NCBI GenBank assembly: GCA_963920665.1
Contig: OY987266.1
Span: 3,849,001-3,913,000 of the forward strand
From: Straminergon stramineum
Lineage: Eukaryota > Streptophyta > Bryopsida > Hypnales > Calliergonaceae
DNA length: 64,000 nucleotides
Direction: 5' to 3'
The notes beneath the pieces are model-generated. The model had not been told where the DNA came from and did not search any database. It worked only from the letters and a program-made list of their open reading frames with translations. The position numbers and the translations under genes are program-made. Positions 26,166 to 39,343 of the stretch are shown piece after piece (position 1 is the stretch's first letter; every line of letters begins with the position of its first letter).

Positions 26166-27047
26166 AGAACCAATCTTTCTTGCAATCACCCCTATGCACA
26201 ATTTAAAGTCATATACATTTTAATATTTGGTTTTAATATTTGACACTATATAACAAACAAATTAATTCAATTAGTACAAGAATTTGAATAATGTAAGGCT
26301 CTTCATACTGACATGTATGAGTTTAGATGAATTTAATCTAATAAATGTGATTTCTTGGAGGAAGTTGGATGAAAATTACAATATTTGAGATGGTGTGAAA
26401 ATAATGTGGACCCCATTATATTGAATTTATCTAAGATGTTGCGAACTACTATAATAGAGAGCCTTGTCTATCTATATAATTCTTGAATTTAACATCAATA
26501 ACTATAATTTGTATGGAATTTAGTAATTGAAATAACCTATATAGAGGTACAAATTTAAAAATTTGACATGTCCAATATTGGTTCATAGTCATAGAATCAC
26601 ATCAACCCCTTCCACTTCTTCTAAACCCACTATAATTCTATATCCACTTTGAAGTGGATATAGAATTATAGAATTCCAATCCCCAATTCCACTCACTATT
26701 TGACTACTACCGAATCTACTTTCCAAGCCCTAAATATAGAATAATTATTTGTCATATGACCAATACTCTATTCCCCTTGTTTTTCTCCCTCCTTCACATC
26801 CTTCAATCCTTCACTTCAATTTCACTTGATTTAATTAAAAAAATAGACAATGTCTCCCTTCTAACAAATATAGATAGCTTGAGAGTCAATTTTCTTCCCC
26901 CTTCGGATTCAATTGTAGGACCTCAAATGAACATATTCTTACTGTGCATCAACTCTTTCCATGATTGAAATTTTGGGTGAAAGCACAAAACACTTGTTCA
27001 TTTTGTAGCATTTGGTCATTTTAGAAGGGAGTATTGGGAGGAGGGGT
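26166..27047. other. AT-rich intergenic DNA with a 40-bp palindrome
   Basis: Holds the near-perfect palindrome at 26631-26670. Nothing else is recognised. Confidence 0.35.
26631..26670. repeat. 40-bp palindrome (19-bp arms, 2-base centre)
   Basis: TATAATTCTATATCCACTT is followed by TG and then its exact inverse, AAGTGGATATAGAATTATA. It is perfect over both arms. Confidence 0.85.
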
Positions 27048-27282
27048 GCTATTATGTGAGCATAGGAGTGTGAGCCTATGAGCCTATAATATTACACATC
27101 TATGTTATAGATGTATGTACCATAGAAACCGTCTATGATTATAGGGTATATATGTTACAAATACCCATATTATAGGTATTTATGATACATACACCTTCTA
27201 TAGTGTGTGGTATCTATATTATAGGTACCTATTATGTAGGCTCAATGCTCACAAGCTCGCATTCTTGGGCTCACATACTAGC
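27048..27282. mobile_element. GCTAG-ended MITE, copy B (235 bp)
   Basis: Starts GCTATTATGTGAGCATAGG and ends GGGCTCACATACTAGC. The interior has the same CTATATTATAGGTACCT-type units as copy A at 6161. Confidence 0.7.
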
Positions 27283-27289
27283 ACCGTTG

Positions 27290-27800
27290 GTATTGGGAGT
27301 ATTATGAACTTTTGGAAAAAACATTTAAAAAATAATTTAAAATATGGATTATTACAAGACCACTATAAATATTCTATTCTCGAATTTTTAGGCATAAGAA
27401 AAAAATCTATTGAAATTTTGAACAAAACAAGAAAACGGAAAATTTCACTCAATTCTCTCATGTTTGAATTGTTAAGAAATAGCAAAAAAAAAGTATTCAA
27501 AAAAATTGAAATTGAAATTTGTTTCTAAAAGCTTCATGGAAATGAGATGCAACCAACAAAATCATGGAAAAGCCTTTTTCAGCATCTAGGAATGCTCGTG
27601 CAAGAAAACCTTCCTTTGAAACCATGTGGAGGATAATAAATTTTCTTTTTAAGAATTCCTTCAAGACATAAATGTAACCCTAGTAAAGGAATGTTCTCTC
27701 TAAATTTCCAAATGAGATTTATTTTTTGGTAGATTCCATAGTACTACAAACCATCAAAACTACAATTCTTTATAAAGTAAGAAAATGAACTTTTAAATAG
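27290..27800 (+). repeat. Dispersed repeat family J, further copy
   Basis: Collinear with about 25495-26165 ('TTTTGGAAAAAACAT..AAAAATAA', 'GGCATAAGAAAAA', then 'AAATTTCCAAATGAG', 'CCATAGTACTACAA'). An open frame at 27205-27528 runs across the junction with MITE copy B and has no domain. Confidence 0.35.
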
Positions 27801-30800
27801 TATTTGATATTTTTATTGACACAACTACAAGACACAACAAAGGACACTAACCTAGAGACAAAGTAAAAGAAGTGGTCAAGTTTTGAGATGTACAAAAAAG
27901 TATGAATGACACTCTTGAAACTCAAAAGGCCACAAAAGTAGTCAATTTCTAAATCTTTTGTATGGATAGAAGGGATAGTGTGGTTTCATCACTAGGTCCT
28001 TGATGCTTTAAAGTGCTCCTATCAATGGATTCAATTGTTTAACATTTTCAAATCTTAAAAATTGTGAATTTCTAAATTTCTAAATTTAAAATAATAAATT
28101 CAAAAGTAATTTACAGTATAAAATTCTAATTATGAAATTTTAGAAATTTCTAAATTTAAAATATTAGTTTCATATTTTGAATGTTTAAATTTATAGAGTA
28201 GATTATTTGCCAAATTGTTACTCCATTGCTCTCTTTCGAATTGACTTATAATCATGTTCAAATTTCAAAATGTTGAAGATTTAAAATCCTTAAATTTTGT
28301 ATTAGAAAATTTGATAAATTTTTGAATTTTTGAATTTTCCAAGTTTAATTTTAACTAATAGTTAATATAATTGAAGAGTTGAAGGTTGTACATTTTAGTT
28401 TTTAATTTTATAAATTTGAAATGATCCAATTTTGAAATTCAAAAAATTAATAAATCATATGGATTAATTTTTCTTGTGAATATTTAATATTAACAAAGTT
28501 ATTGAACTTTTAATTTAATTGAAATGAATAGTCTGTACTATAGTACTACTATATTTTTCTTGTTTTCAAAACTACCACTAATACAAACAAGTTTTTAGAA
28601 AATAGTTTGACTCAACTAATTAATTTCAAAAAATATGGATTGCAATTGAGATTGTAGAATTGTAATGTAGAATTTCGCCTTCCCCAACAAAACCCAAGAT
28701 TATAGTATAGGGGTTCAAAATCCAAAGAATGATCAAATAGTCTAACGCATTGTGACTAGAGTCACTTTTAAAATAGAAATGCCTTAGAAACTAGATTCTA
28801 ATGGAAAATATTATAAAAATAACCCATTGGTTTTAGGAAAAGGATATCACTCTTTTATCCAATTACTAATTTGTGTTCGATACATATGGATGCAACAAAA
28901 CAAACATGTAGTCCCCGTCTTATCTTAGTATGGGGATAAATAAGGAATACGCTTCAAGCAAGGATAAACACAACATATAACTTTAAGCACTACAATATCC
29001 ATTTCTTGTTGCATTTGCTTAAAGTATAGGCTCACATAATTCGCTTAAGTGTCACTCCATTCATTCAATATACCATGGTTAGTATTCCCAACTTCACGTA
29101 GACCATCACAATCTTAATATTGCTTATAACATTCCTTGTTCTAACTTGCTTTAAGCAACAAAACAATATACTCCTTCAAAAATCATCTTTATAGTTCATC
29201 TTCAATCTACACAGTCATTTGCTTGTAGCAATTCTATACTAATTTGCTTAAAGTCATTCTATCTAAACAATCCAACTGTAACTCCTCATCAATTCACTAT
29301 AGAACTAAACAATTGCTTTAAGCTCACAAACACAAGGCTATCAATTATTGAGACTCCTTTACATACTCAATATTAATTTAAATTCAAACACATAAACATT
29401 AATATAGCTTCAAGCTAATAACTTAAAATTCACTTATCCAATCCCTCAATACACTCACAATTTCTTATCACACCCAATCTCTAGTATTTCTATATTCAAT
29501 AACAACAATTATGCATTCAATAAATAATTCTCTCTTCCAAGTACAACATGCTTTAAGCCTTTTAAACAATTTCCATCAGTATAGCTTCGAAACTCATTCA
29601 CATCACACACACACACGACATCAACTTGAATTACATATGCTACTCACAAATATGTTTTAAGTGTTCTTATCACACACAACTCTCAAGCTTTTACAAACAA
29701 ATGGAATGATTCAATCAAATACTCACAAACAAACAATTGCTTTTAGCATAATAATAACAATTTCTCTTACAAGAAAATTCCGCACACATACAATTGTCCA
29801 ATCACTAGGACTTTGAGCTCAATCTAAATACACAATTAAAAAGATGCCCAATCATTGGGACTTACACACAATAAAAAAATTAAAAAATAAATAAAATTAA
29901 AAATTAAAAAAAAAATATATATATATATGCTTAAATCTTCTTATTATGAAAAGATTTAAATCACACAAGTGTTCCAAAAACTCATACACACATTCTCTAA
30001 ACAAAGAAAGGAAGAAGAGAGAGAAAAGAGAGAGTGGAAATCACTTAACAACACAACTTAAGTGACTGTCCAGATCCTTTCTAGTCTAATTGTTAAAAAC
30101 TCATCCATTGTTCACTAGAAATTCCATGGCAATTCTTCAAATCACTTGACAATCCATCATATATCACCATGTATTCCTAAAACCAAAGATAAAATGATCT
30201 CCATTCACACCTCAAAAGAAAAACAAAATATTTGATTTAATAGTTTTTTATCTACAATAATACACCTCTAAAATTAATTTCAAATGCATCAACTGCATTC
30301 CTCCCTCTCCCAAGTTATCTTTGTATTTGTCTTGGACACCCAACAAATTACACAAAAATAGTACAAGTACTTCTTGCTTTCGTTCTTTTTTCTATATTTG
30401 TAGTTGGACAAAAAGGCTCAATTGAATTATAGTATGAATAAGATGGTTTTCCTTAACTTACATCCATTATTTCAATGATTGAACAAGTGAATTCACTCTT
30501 GTTCATTTGGCAAGCCCTCATTTAACAAGTAATGACACACTATCCCCCATAACATGAATCTATTATCCTTTTTTAGTAACTTTGATTGAGCATGATTGAA
30601 AAAGATGTTTTTTCATTAATTCAATCAAAGTAATGTCCCATAACATGACACTAGAAATTTGTTATGGAAATATTTTACCTCTTCACTTTCATGGCTTGGC
30701 ATGATGATGCTTTAGTTTCAGAGCCTAAGAAGTCAAAAAGTGTATCTTTTGTTGCTCAAAACTCAATTAAAAATTCAAACTACATTGAGTTTCATGTTTT

Positions 30801-33042
30801 ATTTTGTTCATACATATCATCAAAATATAAATTTGGAAAGACACCAATACTTGTATGGGTTTGAATTGATTGTAAATCCACTTTATAAGGTTGCAATAAA
30901 TTTGATGAAATATATTTCACTTTGTTGCTTGTGTAACTTTAGAAGTTGGATGAATTTATGATTGACTTTCTAACTTTGCATCCTTTATTCATGCCTCTAG
31001 TGTTTGAATTGATGAAAATAAATAAATCCATAAATTTTCAATTAGTCAAGGATGGCGGGACATTTTTTGAATGAATACTACACATACACACTAATTAAAT
31101 AACAAAACCTAAAATTGACTTAATAAGCAATTGATCATGGTTTTAATTATTCTAGTATTTCAATTTTTTTAATTCTTGATGAAAGTAAAAAAAGGATTCT
31201 AAATTTGATCATAATATGTTTTTTTAGTACCATATGAATATACTATGAGTTTTTAAAGCAAAAATAGAGATATGCACCAAATCCACCCTAGTAACTTAAA
31301 AATAGAAATTATTTTAATTTTAGGCAAGAATATATAAGGTACGACTTTAGGAATGGGTCACAACAAGATGCACCTCCTCTAGGAAGTCAAAGGAAAAAAA
31401 CGATATGAAAACTTGAATTGGACTTAATCATGAAATGAAGTGAAAGACAAAAAAATATTATATGAATGACTTTGAGAGAAACTTGTTGAAATGAAGAACC
31501 ACACCTATTCCTTCAATGACAATGATAATCTTTAGGTGACTAGTTTGGTAATAGGACTTTGTCTGTCGGGGATAAAGACTATCTCAAATATGCATGATTT
31601 TCTATAATTCGGCTTTTGATTTATCTCCTAAAACAACTAAGTATTTTTGAGCCCCCCATATGCAAAAAATGACCATTTGGAGATCAAGATTTTTGCATGG
31701 AAAAATTTGAAAGACAATTTTATTGTAACAATAAGATCTTAATTTGACCTTCATATAGAAAACATACAAAAAATTTCAATTTTCAATTTTTTATCTTTAT
31801 TGAGATCTTTGTGATCAAAGTATAAAGGGATTTTTTCCATTTCATGCCCATAGGGGTATATCAACTTCAGAATTCTAGAAATATGATAATATGTGGAATT
31901 TAGTTTTGATATTTCAACTTAAAGTAGATACTTAGATTGAGAATTACCACACTAAAATTGGAACTTGTATCCACTTTGTCGAAGACCTATACACCTTGCA
32001 TTACCATGACCCCTTTGTCAAGAACAAAAAATAGAGAAGTACTCATAAATTCACCAAAAATTCAAATAAAGTTTATTCAACAAGCCAAACGGATTGTTGT
32101 AAGAAAATAATATAATAGAGGAAGGATTTAAATGGAAAAAAATTTATACTAGTATTTTTATGGCCTAAGAGATGAATACTTTTGCCATTGTCTTTAAAGA
32201 GCATATGAAGTTCCATGGCCCAAAGTGCCCTCAAAAATGCCAAGTGGCAACTCTTGATTATAGTAGTCCTTGAATATCTATAGTAATTGGAATTTTCGAA
32301 TCCAAATAATTTGATATTTCATAGGAAATACATTTGGAATTCACATACATGTGCTAATTACAATTTTGGATATGCAACAAAAATTTCAATCTAAAAAAAT
32401 CCAAAATGCATGCTTAAAAAAGTCAAAAGTCAAACTTCAACAATCAACCAAGGCCTCAAAAATCACAATTTAGTTTTAAGATTTTTGTTGGGTTTAAGAC
32501 TTCAAGTTGTATTTAGTATATATTTTTAATTTTCCACTCTCCCCAAAAATTTGATGTTCTTAAATTTAACCTTTAAAGGGTCCTTGGAGCATGTATATAT
32601 GTATATTGTATAAAATCCATCAAAATATCCATTATATACTAAAATATAAATTTGCATTTATATATATTTTAGAATATGACATATAATTATATTTAAATAT
32701 GACAATATATATAGTCAAATGGAGTAGTATCAAAATCCAAAACATTGTTATACAAGTGAAAATATTTGGCCAAAAATGGGTTCTTGGGACCTTGAACCTT
32801 GTCACAATAGAGTGGTCTAAAAGCATTCGATGGATAATAAAGAATCCTTCTATGTAAGATACTATTGCAAATGTTCATACTTGGAATTTTGAATAAAAAT
32901 GAGAGTTCCTTCATAATAGTTTGACTTCTTATGAGTGCGCTTGGATTTTTTTCAAAAAATGATCCACAAAATACCAAAAAAGACGATTTCCAAAGTGACC
33001 AACCCTATGTTCTTCAAATAAAAGTTAAATTGAAGGAGAAGA
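27801..33042. other. Gene-free AT-rich desert
   Basis: More than 5 kb with no supported gene. It contains A/T-rich low-complexity stretches (28020-28510, 29870-29925), CA/AC-rich tracts (around 29600) and a partial family G relative near 31465-31575 ('TGAATGACTTTGAGAG...CACACCTATTC'). Several short open frames show no domain. Confidence 0.4.
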
Positions 33043-33046
33043 TTAA

Positions 33047-33188
33047 CCCTAAAAGGAAGCAATCTCCCATGATCAAGGTAGTCACCAAAATGTTTCGATT
33101 ATTGAACCAAAATGTTTGTTTTTTTGTTTCTACAATAAACAATGAAATCATCCATCACACATTTTGGATCTTCAATGGCGTTCTAGGG
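33047..33188 (-). mobile_element. TTAA-type MITE, family G, copy 2 (142 bp, inverted)
   Basis: Starts CCCTAAAAGGAAGC after TTAA (33043-33046) and ends GGCGTTCTAGGG before TTAC (33189-33192). Its reverse complement follows 54729-54869: ATGGATGAT, TGTAGAAACAAA, GTGACTACCTTGATCATGGG. Confidence 0.65.
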
Positions 33189-33192
33189 TTAC

Positions 33193-33310
33193 ACTCTAAA
33201 ATTGAGGGAGGATTTAGGAAACTAAAGAAATGAAGAATGCACCTAAGCTTATTGAACCTCAATGCCTAACTTACCTCGATGTCGCATGCACATTCTTCAA
33301 GGATTAAGGG
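33193..33310 (+). mobile_element. TTAA-type MITE, family G, copy 3 (118 bp)
   Basis: Begins directly after the TTAC that closes the preceding element, with ACTCTAAAATTGAGG, and ends AAGGATTAAGGG before TTAT. The core 'ACTAAAGAAATGAAGAATGCACCTA' is shared with 9009 and 54729. Confidence 0.5.
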
Positions 33311-34234
33311 TTATCAAAGAAGAGAATTAAGTAACTTAATGACCATCCAATTATTGACAAGATCATACCTTGATGCTCAATGGCTAGACTCTCCAGATTC
33401 TCACGTAAAATATACTCCCACTATTGATTCATAAGAGTTTGGGGTGGGTTTTAGAAACACCTATTTTTAGTACTTTGAATATTCATAGTTTATTCATACA
33501 GTGCCCAAAAATTCATTATTGGAGAATTTAGAATCCTTTTTTGACTAATAGCAAAAAACCACTAAAAGGTTTTCAATATAATATTGGGAGACATGCTAAA
33601 CTCCTTATTTGATCAATTTTAGGTGTAGTAACCTTGCATAACATTGTTTCCCATTGAGGGTGGGGCCCTTTTGCATCCTTGCAAAGGGGTCCCCTATAAT
33701 GAACAAAAATGTCTTATATGGCTCTTCCCTAACCCCCAATCCTTGAATGAATTGGTAAGTCCCTCCCAAGTATCTAGTAAAGTATAATACCTTTCCATCA
33801 TAGGAAAGACCATTGCATGGTTAAACAATGTTATGTAGACAATGAAACAAATTCCAACAAGGATGACTTAGTAGAAAACATTTGTTATCATTCATTTAAG
33901 CTCATGTGTATATATGGAGTGAAAACACAATTACTTGTTGTTTTTGCCTTAGAGACAAATAGAAATAGTAATATTCAAAAAATCAAAATTAAAAATAGAG
34001 AGTAAATTTGTGAATTTTTAAAGTGAAGACGGGAAGGAACTTCAAAGTTTTTAGTAGGTTCATGTTTGAAGCACTTTTATAAAGACCCCAAACCATTTAC
34101 TAAAAGCTTGTTACTTTAAAACCATGAAGTGCCATTTGTAAAGTAGGAGCCATTTAAAAGCAAATGGTTTGAGATCATATTAGTGTCACTTGAACAATAC
34201 AAAGGAGAATGGTGAAGAGTATAACAACCTTAAT
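33311..34234. other. Intergenic DNA, nothing recognised
   Basis: No gene or repeat supported. Confidence 0.35.
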
Positions 34235-34238
34235 TTAA

Positions 34239-34380
34239 CTTTGGAAGGTTGTACAAGTCAAAAAGTGGCCAATGGATGACTTTTTAAATTACTATAGAAA
34301 TGAAGTATGCAACCATTTTTTTCCAAAAATCAGATCATTTTTGGCAAAGTACCTTGGTTATAGGTCTCACCCTTTGAGGG
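34239..34380 (+). mobile_element. TTAA-flanked MITE, family G, copy 4 (142 bp)
   Basis: Flanked by TTAA at 34235-34238 and 34381-34384, ending CACCCTTTGAGGG. It shares 'GGCCAATGGATGACTT', 'ACTATAGAAATGAAGTATGCA' and 'ATCAGATCATTTTTGGC' with other copies. The target duplication is exact. Confidence 0.65.
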
Positions 34381-34384
34381 TTAA

Positions 34385-35123
34385 CTTACGTGCTTTTATA
34401 GAATAAGTGAGAGAAAAAGCGGTAATCCATACTCATAGTCTCATATAACAAAGTTAAAGGGTTCAAAACATTACATTGATTGTTTTGGCAACCATGAGTA
34501 GGATATTGAGTAGGGTATTGAGCTGCACCTATTTGATGAAGTCATCTCTCTTAAATTCATGGACTATAGGCAAGGAGTTTTTCATCAACAAAAGTTACTT
34601 GTGCATAAGTTTGAATAGGTACCATAGAGTGTGCCAATGCTATTAGAGATAGAGCAAATTGCAATATAACTACTTGTTTCTAATGTAAATGTAACATCAA
34701 CATCCAACAATATGAGAATGTTTGAGAAGACAAATAAGAAATTGTGATATTTTATAGGGAATTTAGTTTTTATTTGAGAGAAAAACATTCTTGTGATTCA
34801 ATCATAGATACATACTACAAAATCTAGATTTGAATTGCTTGTATGAGACCATAGCTCTTGCCTTAACCTTTTAAGGTCAGAGGAGTCCGTATTTGATATC
34901 CTGAATCTCAACAGTTTGTAAGAGTTTACATGAAGATTTTTATTTTTTCGAATGATTATTTTCTCCAACCAATACATGCAATGCTCTTCACTTTATCTAA
35001 TGATATAAAATCTTCTCTCATTCAAATTGTACTTTCACAAATATGCTCAATCAAAATGGTTACTTTAAAGTTATAAATCCTTCATTTGGAAGAATTTAAA
35101 CCCTATTAATTCAAACTAGGGGG
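34385..35123. other. Intergenic DNA, nothing recognised
   Basis: No gene or repeat supported. Confidence 0.35.
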
Positions 35124-35355
35124 GCTATTATGTGAGTCTAGGATTATAAGCACATAAGCCTAAAAGAATATACACCTATATATATTATAGGCTTGTGTCT
35201 ATATTATAGAAACCTTCCACAATTATAGGGTACCTATATTATAAATACTAATATTATAGGTTTTTATATTATAAGTGCCTTCAATGGTTGTAGAGTATCC
35301 ACTTATACATATGCATAAGGCTCATATGCTTGCATTTCCATGTTCACATGCTAGC
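35124..35355. mobile_element. GCTAG-ended MITE, copy C (232 bp)
   Basis: Starts GCTATTATGTGAGTCTAGG and ends GTTCACATGCTAGC, with TATATTATAG-type internal units as in copies A, B and D. Confidence 0.7.
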
Positions 35356-35924
35356 ATTATTGTGACCCATGTGACCAGTTTCTAGTCATTGTCCTTCTTT
35401 TCTAAGTTGTTTGTTTTCAAAATTTGATTTTTTTAAAATTAAAAATAATTTCTAAAAAATAGATTGTGTTATGAATCCAATGATAGTAGTTTTATAATAT
35501 TCAAAGTTAAACTCTACCTTATAGAATTTTCAAAGTTAAGTGGTGTGTTAGTATTATAGTTTACATCTCATTTTGGGAGGGTTGTTTTGGGCTTAAACTA
35601 AAAAGTCAACCAACCAATGTGATTCTTGCCCACCTTAAAAAGGATACATCCAAGGAGTTCAAGGACAAGACAAGTGTCCTATTCTTTTTTTTCTTACAAA
35701 CACTACTCTCATTTTTAGTGACCACCGTCTAGAATTGCAAACTCCACCATGAATTGAAAAATGCTTGGAATGTTGTGAAATTTTTTACATGTACATTTTC
35801 AACTCTCTTATCTTTTACCGAGCTTAAAAGAGTATCATTTTAAAATATTCTCACAAGGATATACTCCTTTAAAGTACACTACCTTTGGTATTTCCATTGA
35901 CCCAAATAAAACTTCAAACTTGAA

Positions 35925-36769
35925 TATTTCCTAAAGTGTGTGATCAAATAATCTGAATTTTTGTGAGGCTCTCACTCTCAATCTGAACTTCAAAATCCTA
36001 CTATTACATTTCATCCAATCTCAAGAAAAAATGAGCAACAAAATTGCTCAAGTTCTTGGTAGTTTAGGCCCATTTAGAAAGTACACAATCATAAACTTCA
36101 AAACGTAGTCTTTCCTAGCCCTTCCAAAAGGTGAAGTTTTGTCTTTAAATTTTTTTAGAAAAAAAAACTTTTCCTACAAATTTTTCATTTTAGTCAATTA
36201 GTTGGAAAACAAGTTGAGAATATGTATAAAAAAATTTAACCAAAAAAGTAGAAGGTGTTATTTGAATGAAAGATAAAACTAATATGCTAATAACTTTTGG
36301 AAGAATTCAAGAATTGTTAATCCCGATGGTGAGAATATTCTTGTAAGCAATCCCTATCCTTTCCTTTTTATTTTTACATGAATTTTTTGAAATTGAGAGC
36401 AAAAAACAACTTCATACGTTTTTCTACCTTCATTTCTTGCAAAATAAGACTCCTTATAACATTTATCTTATTATTCAAAATTCAATGGTTCAAATGTTCT
36501 TGAGTATGTATTAATCTATACAATCCACAAAAAATGATGAATAGTTTTAAAAAATATAAATTTAGCTTTGTAGTTTGTCATTGAAATTGAAAAAATCCTT
36601 CTAACTTTTTGCAATTTCTATGAAATGACCTGAAACAGAGCTTCACATATAGATTATGATGATTAGTATATATTCTAAAAAACTCATGAAAAAAATTCCA
36701 AATTATGAAGTCCATACAACTTGCCCAAGTTCTTTAAAAGTCCAAAGTGGGCTTCTTGGTCCTTCATGG
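35925..36769 (+). mobile_element. TTAA-type element, family E, copy 1 (~845 bp)
   Basis: Collinear with 59937-60855 in the same orientation: 'CTTCCAAAAGGTGAAGTTTTGTCTTT', 'TTTGGATGAAAGA'-like and 'GATGGTGAGAATATTC' blocks recur in order. It ends CCTTCATGG at TTAA (36770-36773). The left boundary is approximate. No coding. Confidence 0.55.
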
Positions 36770-36989
36770 TTAAAAGATTCAACTACTTAACTCTATCTCG
36801 CCTAAGTAAGTACAACATGCATGATCATAGTAGTGATGTCTTGTAGCCTTTTTTTTTATAAGTCCATCACTAGTTAAAGGAGAGAGAACACATTCAAAAA
36901 TATGGGTTGGTCTAAACACATTAGAATGGATAATATATATAAGGATTGATGACAAGATATTAAAGACTTCTTTGTGAAGATAGAAAAAC

Positions 36990-37734
36990 ACATTAATTTT
37001 TTGGATATTTATTTCAATTGGTACTCACGCAAAAAAATTATGGTACAATAAGCCCACATTTTAGATCAATGGGAAAAAAAACCCTCACATAAACTTAAAA
37101 TAAAAAATGATTTTTTTTTTCATTCCATTTGGATTTGTTATGTAAATGATAAGGACAATATTGGTTTTCAAGCAATCAAAGCATTTTCTTGAAAAAATAA
37201 CTTTGAGAATTCATTTATAAACTCAATTTTCACAATTTAAAAAATAATTTTATAAGGTTAAGATTTTTTGTTGGAACAATCCACTGTAGAAATTAGTGTG
37301 TTTCAATTTCATCTTAGAGCTATGAATGGTTTTGTTTTCCCTTCAATCTTGAACCTACTTTTATTTAACAATTTTATAATGAATAAAAATCATGTATGAT
37401 TTTCTTTTAATTCCTAGATTTTCAACTCAATTCTTCAATATAAAAAATTAGAAATTCAAAATCATTCATATAAAAATGTTAAATTAAGTAGATTCAAAGC
37501 CAAAAAATCTAATTAAGCAAGGTGCAAAAAAATTTAATTTTTTTCACTTTAAATGCAAAAATCTTGCAATCTATGTGGGCAAAGTTTCTAAAATATCTTC
37601 TACACTAGTCTAGTGCAATATCCTAGTGTTAGATATGCAAAAAAAGAAACATTTTTTCAAGTTTTTTGCACTTTGCAATAGAAATGGCAATTTTGAGTGT
37701 TTCATGATGGAAATAGTCCTTGGGACTTTAGGGG
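36990..37734 (-). mobile_element. TTAA-type element, family F, truncated copy 5 (minus)
   Basis: Collinear with 24120-24900: 'CATTCCATTTGGATTTGTTATG', 'TTCAACTCAATTCTTCAA', 'CACTTTAAATGCAAAAATCTTGCAATC' and the end GGACTTTAGGGG followed by TTTA. The distal end is lost near 36990. Confidence 0.6.
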
Positions 37735-37738
37735 TTTA

Positions 37739-38421
37739 CCAAGGATGTAGATAAGGTAATATTGATCTATAAAGTATCATGACAATAAGGTCAAATATCT
37801 ATGTGACTCATGAATGCATGCTTACTAAAATAAGCGGGGGTCTCCTTTATTAATTGTTTGACCTAAGATAAGACCAAAACAACAATCATGCATGCTATAT
37901 ATACATAGATAGTGGCTTAACTTGTTAGGACCTTAGATTATGTCAACTTTAAGACAATGGATTCAAAATATCTTTACCTTCATAAAGTGACCTTGGTTGC
38001 TTAACATTAGACCACTTGACTTTTCCTTAAAAGAACCAACATTAGAAAGAGTTATTTGCATTAAAAGTGCCCTTTTAACATTTATAGACTACATCATCAC
38101 TTTAGATGACAATTCTTTTTATTCTAGGAAAAAATTGAGTTTATGACTTCAAAGATGATTAGAGTTGGTGTGTACTTCTTGATTTATGAAGAATTTCTAT
38201 TCATATTTCCATTCTTGTAAGCATCTTTATTTTGAAATTTATGCACTAAGTGCACAAAATTAGAATGTCACTAAGTTTGTCTTTTAATATTTGATTCTTT
38301 TTAACCTTTAATTGACCAAAAATAGGCCAAATATACATATTGTTCCAAAAAAAATATCATCCACTAATTGTTAGAGAAGGCATATGCATAATTGTTATAA
38401 CAAATACAATAAATGTAATAA

Positions 38422-38423
<2 letters not shown>
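37739..38423. other. Intergenic DNA, nothing recognised
   Basis: No gene or repeat supported. Confidence 0.35.

Positions 38424-38501
<78 letters not shown>
38424..38501. repeat. (AT)n microsatellite, 78 bp
   Basis: Uninterrupted alternating A/T for about 39 units. A 61-codon frame of alternating Tyr/Ile is just this repeat. Confidence 0.95.
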
Positions 38502-38503
<2 letters not shown>

Positions 38504-39343
38504 TGTTAGCGTTTAAAAATAAAAACTTTGTAAGGAAAAAATAGCTCATATAAGTAATAACTTATTGTATATAGAACTTAGAAATTTATGTTTTAATTTT
38601 AGAGCATGATTTATATATATACACATATATATACCAATATATATACATTCTTGTAGTTAGATGTTTTATTAAGCACCTTTTAAAATTAATTTTCTTCTCA
38701 AATTCTACTATACCAATAATTATTACAAATGACTTTTAAAACAATGAGCCTATAAATTTGAGACTTTTAAAAATTATCATAATTGTAACCTTTAACATAA
38801 GGTTTTGAAGCTTTATGGTGATTAACAAAATATATTCTGTACATTTGTAACCTTTTATATTTGTGAAAAGACATGCCTCTTCACTTTTGAAGTGACATCA
38901 TTGGCATAATAAATCCATTGATCTTCTTCACTAATTTTAGGCCTCATATATGGTAACTTTGAGTTGAAGTCTAATAGCATGAGTATTTATGAGATTACAA
39001 AATGGAAAGAAAGGAGATGGATTTTTTTGTTCATAAATTGAATAGAAAGTCTCAATTGCATTCTATATTGTACTAAAAATTCAAAGTGTCTAAAAAAAGT
39101 ATATGGCTCTCTTATATTATGCGTTGCTAACTAGTCAATCATTATATATTTATCTATATTATTCAATTTATTTCCAATTACAAAGTTTTAAAATTTGACC
39201 ATAAAGTGTTTTTTTCTTCTTTTTTAATTTGAATCAATAGATCTAGCATTTCATTTAGATACCCTTAATTAGAAATCAAAGTTTCTAGGACATAGCTTTG
39301 AGCATCAAGTAAACGAAATCAAGATTGACAAGACATTGTTAAG
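38502..39343. promoter_or_regulatory. Upstream region of the H15 gene
   Basis: AT-rich, with more TA dinucleotide runs at 38608-38650. A TATATATT at 39143-39150 lies about 195 bp before the H15 ATG and could be a TATA box; AT-richness makes chance matches likely. An in-frame TGA lies six codons before the ATG, so no N-terminal extension is possible in a single exon. Confidence 0.3.

Noticed and set aside
38364..38549. 61-codon frame of alternating Tyr/Ile
   Set aside because: Translation of the (AT)n microsatellite.
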